A stretch of 64,000 nt of DNA from Otis tarda. Its lineage: Eukaryota; Chordata; Aves; Otidiformes; Otididae. Each line of letters starts with the position of its first letter. Positions within the stretch are counted from its first letter, which is position 1. The position numbers and the translations under genes are program-made. Below, piece after piece: positions 51,500-60,408 of this stretch. Location of the stretch: the NCBI GenBank assembly GCA_026413225.1, contig CM048553.1:40712001-40776000 (forward strand). The letters are read 5' to 3'. The notes under the pieces are model-generated. The model was given only the letters and a program-made list of their open reading frames with translations. It had not been told where the DNA came from and made no database searches.

Positions 51500-52050
51500 G
51501 TAAGTGGAAAGTCCTAGATGTGATCCCTCAGGAGTTTAGCTCAGTCCTTCCTTACTATGCAAAGCTCAGAGACACTGATTTTGGAGCTGAAAAAGAAACA
51601 TTTTTTGCTCTCTGTGGAAAATATATGACATTTCAAACACCTGACAAGCTTTTATTGAGACCAGTTCCTACTGAGAAAGCTTTTCACAAGTTCAATCAAT
51701 ATTCATCCTATGGCTTAGTAAGCAAGTAACAGGTTGATTGGGAGACCTTCAGCAAATTGCCAGCTCCCACTCATCACCCAGAATACATAAAAAGTCTCAC
51801 TTTGACAGTACCAAGGGTTTGAGGAGAACCCCAGATGCCACAACTAACATGAAAGCCAGAGCTGTTGGGCTCTACAGAGCTAAGGAGATGTGTGATGCCT
51901 CTCTTCTTAGCCTTTCAAACCATGCCCATATCCCCCAAACCTGAAACAACACAGGGGAAGAGTTCAGGCCCTCTACAAATATCAGTGCTGTATTCATCCC
52001 ATGTAGCTTCTGTGTGAGCAGCACATAGGCGAAAGATGCAAGTTCCAACT
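51500..52050. other. Region between exon candidate and CR1
   Basis: Open read-through from the candidate microexon ends at 51729. Nothing else is recognised before the CR1 copy. Confidence 0.4.
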
Positions 52051-53057
52051 TAGAATCATAGAACCATTTGGGCTGGAAAAGACCCTTAAGATCATCAAGT
52101 CCAACCATAAATCTAACACTGCCAAGTCCACCACTAAACCACGTCCCTAAGCACCATGTCTACACATCTTTTAGATACTCCCAGGGTTGGTGACTCAACT
52201 GCTTCTTCAGGCAGTCTGTTGTAATGCTCGATAATCCTTTCAGTGAAGACATTTTTCCTAATATCCAGTCTAAACACCCACCCTGGAGCAACTGGACCCA
52301 AGTGCAAGACTTGACACTTAACCTTGTTGAATATCATACAGTTGGCCTTGGCCCTTTGATCCAGCGTGTCCAGATCGCTCTGTAGAGCCTTTCTGCCCTC
52401 AAGTAGATCAACACTCCCGCCCAACTTGATGTCATCTGCAAACTTACTGAGGGTGCAGTTGATCCCCTTGTCCAGATCATTGATAAATATATTAAACAAG
52501 ATTGGCTCCAATACTAAGCACTGGGGAACACGACTTGTGACCGGCCACCAACTGGATGTAACTCCATTCACCACAACTCTTTGGACTTGGCCACCCAGCC
52601 AGTTTTTTGCCCAGAGAAGCGTATGCCTGTTCAAGCCATGAGCAGCCAGTTTCTCAAGGAGGCTGCTGTTGGAAATAGTGTTAAAGGCTTTACTAAAGTC
52701 CAGGTAAACAACATGCATAGTCTTTCCTTCATCCACTTAAGCAAGTCTTAGTGTCATAGAAGGGATCAGGTCAGTCAAGTAGGACTTGCCTTTCATGAAC
52801 CTATGCTGACTGGGCCTGATCAACCAGTTGTCCTGTACGTGTTGTGTGATGGCACTCAAGATGACCTGCTCCATAACCTTCCCTGGCACTAAGGTCAGAC
52901 TGACAGGCCTGTAGTTCTCTGGATCCTCTTTCTGGCCCTTCTTGTAGGTAGGTATCACATTTTCTAAACTCCAGTCAACTGGAACCTCCCCAGTTAGCCA
53001 GGACTGCTGATAAATGATTGAAACTTTTTTGATGGGTAAAGTTTGATGCCACTGCAC
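52051..53057 (-). mobile_element. CR1 LINE with reverse-transcriptase core and an internal deletion
   Basis: About 1 kb in the minus orientation. The 3' end lies at the left edge ('tagaatcatagaaccatttgggctggaaaagacc', the complement of the CR1-type tail). The right part encodes a piece of the polymerase domain of ORF2. Between the polymerase part and the 3' UTR the segment corresponding to the ORF2 C-terminus (the part kept in the copy at 49832) is missing, joined at about 52270-52300. It is a different subfamily from the neighbours and is 5'-truncated at about 53050. Confidence 0.9.
52134..53057 (-). pseudogene. CR1 ORF2 reverse-transcriptase domain remnant
   Basis: Two adjoining open stretches in the same frame (53057-52740 and 52736-52134) are split by one TAA at 52739-52737. 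The first holds the upstream palm/finger region, with the VDWSLENVIPTYKKGQKEDP and YRPVSLT motifs. The second starts near [13 protein letters not shown], the first catalytic-aspartate motif, and includes the catalytic FADDIKLGG box, the LINE version of the YxDD motif. Endonuclease and C-terminal parts are missing and the frame is stopped, so the copy is dead. Confidence 0.88.
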
Positions 53058-53519
53058 ATTTCAAAGTCCAGAGGAAGATGGGTATACCGCGAGCTGGTGT
53101 AGTTATTGAAAAGTTAAACTCACTAAAATGAGACTGTGGAGAGGTAGGAGCAAAGAAAGACCACTGCTTTTTTTTTTTTTTTTAGATAAAAAACATAGCT
53201 GAGCCAATCAAAACCATCTTTTTCTCATTCCATGCTGCAAGCAAGGCCACAAAAGCAATGCCTTCAGCAAAATTTCTTAACTCATTATTATTCTGTTCAC
53301 ATAGTTATAAGTAAATAGCCATACTTGTTCTAAAAGTACGACTGCTTACCCACACTGTTAAGCAGAGTATCTTAATGAGCAGCTAGCAGACTGTCTTTTT
53401 AAATAAAATGTGGACCAGGAGACTGGGAGAAATTTTTGAACAAAAATTCATGTAATTAACATACAAAATCTCTATGAGCTCAGAGAAGACAATGGATTCA
53501 AACTAGATCTGTATTTGTC
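53058..53519. other. AT-rich DNA, poly-T tract
   Basis: Holds a poly-T run at about 53167-53184. Nothing else recognised. Confidence 0.4.
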
Positions 53520-53624
53520 CTAGTGCTCTTTATCATTTGGAGTAATAATTAACGTATTTGCAAGGCTGGCTCCAATTCCCCAGCTGACATCAATTATGTC
53601 AATAGATTCCTGAGGATTAATCCT
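53520..53624 (-). CDS. Candidate terminal exon A, minus strand
   Basis: A good acceptor (ccttttattgtag) is followed by 34 open codons and TAG. The peptide (INPQESIDIIDVSWGIGASL and onward) has a protein-like mix and is the only open frame. It enters in phase 0. It could be the last coding exon of the minus-strand gene at 57-60 kb, or an alternative to the exon at 54917-55108. The link is inferred from strand and position only; the phase of the nearest upstream candidate does not fit. Confidence 0.3.
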   Translation of the reverse strand, partial: RINPQESIDIIDVSWGIGASLANTLIITPNDKEH

Positions 53625-54726
53625 CTACAATAAAAGGAAAAATGAAAATATAGTTGCTAATATATAAAGGTGCTCACTAAATGGTTTCCAGGATATAACG
53701 TTCTTCAATGTTGTATAACTAGCCTACTTTGTTAATCTATATCACCAGAGTTAGCTTGCTGCTCAGCTAATACATATGTAAAAATCAAATCTCTATAAGT
53801 GCAGGAGATGCTACAGCTTCAGCAAAGAAAACCGATCTATTAAGAAGGCTTTTTTTCAGATGACTTTCAACAGGCCTTGGGGGCTGCTAAGTCTGGCAAA
53901 AATGAACATGTCAGGTTTCATTGAAAATCACTGCCTGGCTAAAATGGAATTTTGAAAGATGAGCCACCTGCTTTATTAATAACAATATCACAAGATTTTT
54001 TTTGTTTGTTTGTTTTATAGATGCAAAACTATGTTCCACAGGTCATTTTAAAATGTGAACAAAGGTTTAAAAACAACTGGAGTTATTTTTTAAGGATCTT
54101 CCCCCTCCCTGTCATCAGAAGCCCATAAATAAAAGACTTTTACAGCAAAGATTTCCCCTTCCTTCTGCTTTGGCTCCAGGGAACATCTACAGAAAAATAA
54201 AACTAAATCTACAATATGAGGGAATCAAAACTATAAAATGTGAATAGCATTACTGTGGAGACCACTGGAAGACTAGGCACAAATCTCACTAAGGGCAAGA
54301 CGACAGGTACATTAACTTATCTACAGACTGTTTTAAAACCCAGAAAAGGCACAGCACAGCAGCAGGTGGTAGAGGTCCATAGGATAAAAGGTCACCAGTT
54401 TAATGTGCATGACATCTGATAATCTACACTCCAGTCCTACAGTCCACCGAAGCCCACTGGGTCAGTAGCAGCGGTACAGTTAATTACAGGGAGGTCTGCA
54501 CTATTTCAATACAGCACATAGCATTTCTTGTCACTTTTGAGACTTCTGTCCCAAACCCTCTAGACACTGAGCAATAAAACTTGGTATAGCAAACCTTTTA
54601 TCCACCATCCAAAGCAGTTGCCTCTCAGCTGGACCAAAACAGTTGTTTACGACTGTGCAGCAACAGTGACAGCTTCAAATTGGGAAAAGGAGGAATGTGT
54701 CTGACATTCAATTGAGATGCAGTGGG
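53625..54726. other. Intronic or intergenic DNA
   Basis: Contains a (TTTG)n-like tract at about 54000-54018 and a TTTATT (AATAAA on the minus strand) near 53973, which could serve as a poly(A) signal for a transcript ending after the 54917-55108 segment. Nothing else recognised. Confidence 0.35.
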
Positions 54727-54823
54727 GCAGCTGATCTGGTTGAAGATATCCCTGCTCCTTGCAGGGGGGTTGGACTAGGTGATCTTCAAAAGTCCCTTCC
54801 AACCCAAACCATTCTATTCTGTT
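54727..54823 (+). mobile_element. CR1 LINE 3' end fragment
   Basis: About 100 bp of CR1 tail: 'agctgatctggttgaagat', 'ccctgctccttgcaggggg', 'ttggactaggtgatcttc', 'cccttccaaccc' and a short attctatt end. Same type as the 3' ends at 14809 and 49832. Confidence 0.9.
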
Positions 54824-54916
54824 CTAATTCACAGGCGGGTGTCACAGAGATAATACCAAATGGACAGGGGAATCAGGAAACTCAAAATGAAAGTTCCTGT
54901 TCCTACATTTTGTTCT

Positions 54917-55108
54917 CTATAAACTGTTGAAAACATATTCAAAATCTGTGTGAATGTGACTATTAGCAGTGGCACACTCATAGGGCGGAGCAGAATAGTT
55001 ATGAGAAAAAGGGCGATGGCTAACTTTGCTTCTCCTGTCGTCATTTGGATCAATTAGTTCTTGTGATTGACTACTGCTCACAGTAGTTTTCTTCACCCAC
55101 TTAGGAAA
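54917..55108 (-). CDS. Candidate terminal exon B, minus strand
   Basis: A run of about 16 T followed by TAG makes a strong acceptor on the minus strand. It leads into 63 open codons and a TAG stop. The peptide begins FPKWVKKTTVSSS and is hydrophilic, with Ser, Asp, His and Tyr throughout, like the cytoplasmic or disordered tail of a protein. It enters in phase 0. A second frame over the same DNA (54829-55053) is hydrophobic and probably spurious. No family recognised. Confidence 0.35.
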   Translation of the reverse strand, partial: FPKWVKKTTVSSSQSQELIDPNDDRRSKVSHRPFSHNYSAPPYECATANSHIHTDFEYVFNSL

Positions 55109-57041
55109 CTAAAAAAAAAAAAAAAAGACATTTCTTTCACCTCTGTTTAAAATGCATAAACCCCAGCAAAATATTACTTCTAGTTAGTGCTTTCTTAGAA
55201 GAATAATGGACTAATATAGAACTATGTTCCATCTACTTTTCACAATCAGTTCTTATTTTTGAATTTCTAAACCATCAAAAATACTAATTGCCTTATAAAT
55301 CATTTTTTTGTAATTCACACTTATGTACACATATATGTAATCACTGAATTGAGGTTAGTATTGAAGAAAATAATCTGACAGTAAAAAAGAAGGCTACAAC
55401 TCTAAAAAGAAATACAGGGAAAAGCAATGCAATAGAAGGTTTTCAATCTTAGTCTGTTTTACCAGTATAGAAATAAGGCGTGCTCCCAGAGTGACATACA
55501 TTCATCCATCTGCCCTTCAGAATACAAATATTAGATAACAACATCTTTATTCTGTTTGTCCAAAACAGTCATCTCAACCTCTGGAGTACATATGATATTG
55601 TGAATAAGACACAGAGTAGTCATCACTCAGAACACTGTGTTTTGTAAAAAGAATTGAGTTTTGGTTGTGAGAGAGGTACCATCCAAATTGATCAAGTTGC
55701 ACTCAGCTAAATTGTTAGAGTTTAGCAGGAGATAAATAATCTCATAATTTTTAGAACACACTCCAGCAATGCATTGCAGCAGTTTGGGTTTTCGCTTCAG
55801 TCAGTACTGGCTGCCAGCAGTGGAACTAATGAATTTAAGTCCAGCAGCATTTTGACTGATATCAACTTCAGCCTAGTAGAGCCTACATGGATGTAGAATT
55901 GATTTTAAATTTGATGTGGGTTGGGTGGGGAAGTGCTGCTTATTCTTGTTCAGCGATTGCTAATTTGTCAAAATTGCTTTATGAACACAGAAAGATTCCT
56001 GTGAAGCTTGTTTAGAGCTGAGGTAGACTTCAAACACCTCCTGTTTGCCCCTCATTGTCCCGGTTCAGCTCCTTTGCAGCATAACAGACTGCCTTGGATT
56101 TGGCAAAACTCAGGGTCTGCAGCTGGCTGCTTTTCAGATGGCACATCCTGCAGCTAAAGGCTCCTGCCTCTTTCGTGTAAAAAACCCCAAGATTTTAATG
56201 AAACTGAACCTCATAAAAATGCTCTGTGGAGAGAGTTGTGTTACATCTTGCTTATATCACAAGATGTTGTAAAATGAAAGCCATCCAGCCTTTCCATTAC
56301 TGTTAAGCCTATATTAGTTCAGGAGGTAACACAAGCTAGGTGATGACTCAGCATGAGTAAGCAACAGGTGAGACTGAAGCTGGGATGAAGGTCCTTTTCT
56401 CTGTAATTCCCACTTTGTACAACAGTACTGAGACCTGACAACAAGCATCTTGGCAACATAGCCCACTTAAACTGTTTACAGTCTTTGCCTCCATCTCCTT
56501 TCAACATTCCTGTCTTAACTATATTTCTTCCTTTGCCTGAAAAACCTGCATCTATCCCAGTCTTGTTTCCCATCTCCCCAGCCTTGAGCTCTGGTTTCTG
56601 GTCCCCTCTCTCATTTCCCTGTTGATTCTTAGTTCCAGCTGCTTCCTCAGGCCGCTCTGTCCTTGACTATGGTTTCCTACTGCATGATTAGCCTACCCCA
56701 CTTCTTTTCCTCTTATACGACAAAAAGAAGGTTGTTTTGTCCACTGTCAGCAATGAACATACCTCAAATCTCACACAACCATCTTATTTAACTTAGCAAC
56801 TGACGTCCTTAGCATTGTGTGGTCTTGCAGCTTATTTCACAGACCACTAACACGGTTGGGAACCTTTGGTGTTGACAATTAAGTTCACCAGCAGCAATCA
56901 CAAAAAAAAGGAAAACCTTCCTTTAACTGTCTTTAGTTGACTGATCCCCAAGGCGGAGACTGCTCTTCGAACCGCATGCTTTCCCACAGCTGATTGTTCC
57001 ATTAACAGTCCCAGTACATTGTAGGGATTGATGTTACTCAC
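55109..57041. other. Intron-like DNA
   Basis: About 1.9 kb. A good acceptor-like site on the minus strand near 55378 ('ccttcttttttactgtcag') is followed by only 17 open codons, none in the required phase. No repeat recognised. Confidence 0.35.
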
Positions 57042-57119
57042 CAAAAATCAAGTCTGTCCGTAGAGGGATAATACACTGGGGGAACAAATATGCTTTTAGC
57101 TTCTTCATTTAAAAGATTC
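57042..57119 (-). CDS. Candidate exon with conflicting frame, minus strand
   Basis: A 78-nt segment lies between a good acceptor (tttttctatatttcag) and a very good donor (GATTTTTG then GTGAGTAAC). Joined to the exon at 57194-57409 in its natural phase (1), it reads GIF and then hits TAA. In the other frame it is fully open and protein-like (EEAKSIFVPPVYYPSTDRLD). So either the upstream exon uses a different donor, an alternative acceptor inside the segment is used (aatgaag, after which the open frame fits), or the transcript ends here by a premature stop. The intron to the previous exon would be only about 74 bp, short but known in birds. Confidence 0.35.
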
Positions 57120-57193
57120 CTGAAATATAGAAAAACAACCAACCAAATACACACAAAAAAGACCCAAGTCTCTTTTCTTTGGTTGACACATAC

Positions 57194-57409
57194 CTGGTCT
57201 TGTTAATGACATCTGGACTTCTAATGGCTCCCAAGGTTGGTTCCACTTGCTAATCCATTTTTTCTTTATTTCCTCTGTGGCATTAATGTCACACTTTTTC
57301 CTGATTTCAGAGAGGAGTGCAAAAGAAGATTTTCTATTGGAAATATCCATTTTATTATGTTCTCCTAACATGAATAGACAGTTGACATAGACTTGAATGG
57401 TCACTGATA
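57194..57409 (-). CDS. Candidate exon of the unidentified minus-strand gene
   Basis: A 216-nt open segment ends at an excellent donor (AGACCAG then GTATGTG). The acceptor ('aagaatagcag') has a poor pyrimidine tract. It enters and leaves in phase 1, matching the exon before it. The peptide starts VSVTIQVYVNCLFMLGEHN. It contains a basic stretch (SEIRKKCDINATEEIKKKW), a possible N-glycosylation site (NAT) and a Trp-rich segment (SKWNQPWEPLEV), a composition typical of real coding sequence. I cannot assign a family. Confidence 0.45.
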
Positions 57410-57944
57410 CTGCTATTCTTTCTTGTTAGTGGTCCACTGTGGCTAGTAAAAGTGCAGGAAAAAAAAAGCCCAACAAACAAACAAGATCTATTTTGCAGAC
57501 ATAACAGTTTTCTATCACTTTGTAATTTCAGTCACAGCTATGTAACACACAACATACTGAGCTGAAATTTAGGACAGAAGAATATTATATTCGTTATCAT
57601 GTAATTTAAAAGAACTTACGTGGTTATTGAAATAATATTTTGAATAGTCATAGATATAACAAGGAAAAAAAAGGTGTAACCAAGTGTCATGGATTAAACA
57701 TTGCATTTACATGAAGCAAGATTGCAATCTTATTTTTGCATTTGATGTGAGTACCGTTCTCAAATCAAGCACTTTAGTTGTGCGTGTGTCTGGCATTGTA
57801 ACTGATGACACATTCCTCTGAATTCTCTCTTCCTTATCTTTCTTTAATACCTCTCATGAGAAAACCTGTCTTAGGTATTTGGAACATGCTATAGCAAAGA
57901 CTGTTGATTAAAATATGACACAATGTTTTTGGTTCTCCGAAAAC

Positions 57945-58070
57945 CTCTGATGAAAGTCTGATAGAACAAGTCCCTCTCATCCAAAAGGTGCTGTTTTGCA
58001 CTATAGTGGATATTGTACACCGGACCAATTAAAATACAGTCAAGATGACACTGTCCATAAGTACATTTGC
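57945..58070 (-). CDS. Candidate exon of the unidentified minus-strand gene
   Basis: A 126-nt open segment after an acceptor 'tcattcttttatag'; it enters in phase 1 and is exactly in frame with the exon at 59905-60076. The peptide is Cys-containing at the start (GKCTYGQCHLDCILIGPVYN) and continues with LLDERDLFYQTFIRG. The donor (ATCAGAG then GTTTTC) is weak but gives phase 1, which suits the next exon. Without splicing the frame would stop about 17 codons later. Function unknown. Confidence 0.4.
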
Positions 58071-59904
58071 CTATAAAAGAATGACCAATAATGGCTTGGA
58101 GGAGAGTCAGTTGATTTAACTGATTCCTTATACATGTTTTCATGTTTTGATGCCTTGTCTCTCCTTCCCTTTGCTTCTGTACACAGACCTTTTTAAACCA
58201 GATCTCAGAGAACGTTTATTAGCTCTTGTCACCTAAAAAGTAATTGACAATGAGCTATCTTTTTTTTTTCTTAATAGCAATCCACTTTGTTCAAGCTTCT
58301 TGGGAAAATTCAGAAGTAATGAAGCACTAGTAACAATCATCAAAGTAAACAGTGCTATAGAGGACAAGGAACAATAAATACAGATTTCACTATGAAAGTA
58401 ACTATTGAAGATATAAATCTGTTTTGTATTAAACTAACACAGACTACTAGTACAAACATAAAAATTAAACAAAAAAAACCCCATATAATTAAAGGTAGGA
58501 GAATTACAAATAAAGAACAGCAGCACTAAAAAGGAAAGGAATTAAGTATTCTGGCATGACGATTTGAATTAAGTTTGTTTTGCTTTTACCTTCAGGACAG
58601 ATCTTTCTTCCTATTACATTCAAAGACTTCTAAACAAATTTGTCTCATCTTTTACTATTTAAATGAACTTTATGCTGTTAATTAAAGTGATGAGGGGTGC
58701 TATCTGAAAACCTACAGGCAAAAAGAACTGTATACACTGTAATTACTGCATCTGGTTACTGCAAAAAAATATCAAGACAATGTAAGCAATCTGTTCCCAA
58801 GATGTTAATTAGTTTCCACATGAGAAAAATGACTCATGATAGATAGACATGCAATGTGGCAGAGAGGGGAATGGATAGAAACATCATCCAGCTGTGGAAA
58901 ATATGAAAATACTCGGACACTGCATCCTCCTTTGAAGAAGACCAATGCAGTAAGCTATGTCACATGCATAAACTTATGAGTTTGAAATAGATAGCAGAGA
59001 TGGTATTTTAATTAAAAAAAAACCCCAAACAATGTTTTTTGGGGAAAAAACAAAACAGCTGTATCACATACTCATAGAAAGAAAAACCTCAGCTGTTGTG
59101 CTGAAAACATCCTATTGTATTAGTGCAGAAAAGTTGCAGTTGTGGCACATCAGATGCTTATCTAATTCAGATATCATGGTAAAGCTAAGGCTGATGTAGT
59201 ATCAAAGATCAGCACACAACAAATGAGGCCTTTTTGTGGGAGCAGGGGAACTACAGCAATCACTGACAAGTATCCCAGTTAGACAATCTAAAAATTATAA
59301 TGAAGGCTGATGCGATGGGATTGCCTCATACAAGTATATTGTTTTGTGCAAGTCTCATTCCCTGAATATACATGTTCAAGGAGACCTACAAATTGAGAAT
59401 TTCAATTAACTAGCGTTGCAGGAACAAAGAGACTGTAAAAAACACACGCTTGGAGAATACAAGGATAAATGAAGGCAGACACCAGGGAGATTCTTTTCAT
59501 CACAAAAAATAAAAGAAGCTTATCTGAAGTATCACATTCTTCAGTATTTCTTCCCATCACAAAAATCTTTCAGACGTTTGGGCATTTCTTGTGCAATAAT
59601 CATTGCGTTTTTCTGCTGACATATCTTGAATGCTTAGTCTGACATGCATCCTGTTCCTGCTTTGACTGCCTCCTCATGAACTTTGGAATTAGGATCAGGA
59701 AGGTTTGATTAGTTGTTCAAAGTTACCCACTTGCATTAATGCTCCTGGTGATGATAAACTATATGAGGGATTCTTCAGCAATACTTAAAGGATTTAAGAG
59801 ATGTGCTACAGGCTTGATTTGTAACTGCTATATATTAGTACAACTGCATCAAAATCTGAGATGTTGCATAAATCTATGATTGAAAATTGTATCATTATGA
59901 ATAC

Positions 59905-60076
59905 CTGTATAAGGAGGATGAAGTTTAATAATTGCACCCCGCAGCAGTACACATCTTTGGTGGGAGAAAAACATATGCTGTCTCCAAGATCTCTCATAAG
60001 GCTCTGCAGCCAGGAAGGTTTGTGAAGAAATTAGATTAACTAGGTACTGGACCTCTTTTCTTAATTTCAAAGCCAA
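59905..60076 (-). CDS. Candidate exon of the unidentified minus-strand gene
   Basis: A 172-nt segment between a good acceptor (gactttttacatttag) and a consensus donor (TATACAG then GTATTC). It enters in phase 0 and leaves in phase 1. It is open for 57 codons with a coding-like composition: LKLRKEVQYLVNLISSQTF, then AEPYERSWRQHMFFSHQRC, then IIKLHPPYTG. It joins in frame to a 21-nt microexon upstream and to the exon at 57945-58070 downstream. This is the strongest single exon in the window. I do not recognise the protein. Confidence 0.5.
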
Positions 60077-60387
60077 CTAAATGTAAAAAGTCTTAAGAAT
60101 TTGAATTTTCTAAGGAGAAAGGACTTCAAAATAATAAACTATATTTTAGTAAAGTTGATGGGAGAAAAATATTTAGCTTCAGCCACCCCAAACCAAATGA
60201 TTTATGAAAGATTTTTTGACAAAAATATTTTTTTGTTTTGTTTTAAACTTCAATTCAAAACTGCCTCTGCTTGGCAGTTGCTAGCGTTGGCACTTCTCCA
60301 GCTGTCAAATATGACTAAAACTGAAACCTTTGGCTTAGTTTTTGCTCCTTATATTTAATAAATGGCTTAAGAAGTAATCAAACTTAC

Positions 60388-60408
60388 ACTGAACCTGGAA
60401 GAAGGCAT
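60388..60408 (-). CDS. Candidate 21-nt microexon of the unidentified minus-strand gene
   Basis: Only 21 nt, but bracketed by very strong splice sites: a ten-base T run with 'atttgcaacag' as acceptor and TTCAGT then GTAAGTTTG as donor. In the frame shared with the next exon it encodes MPSSRFS (phase 0 to 0). It could also be a translation start, since it begins with ATG. Microexons of this size are usually regulated by tissue, often in neurons. The rest of the gene would lie to the right, outside the recognisable part of this window. Confidence 0.4.
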
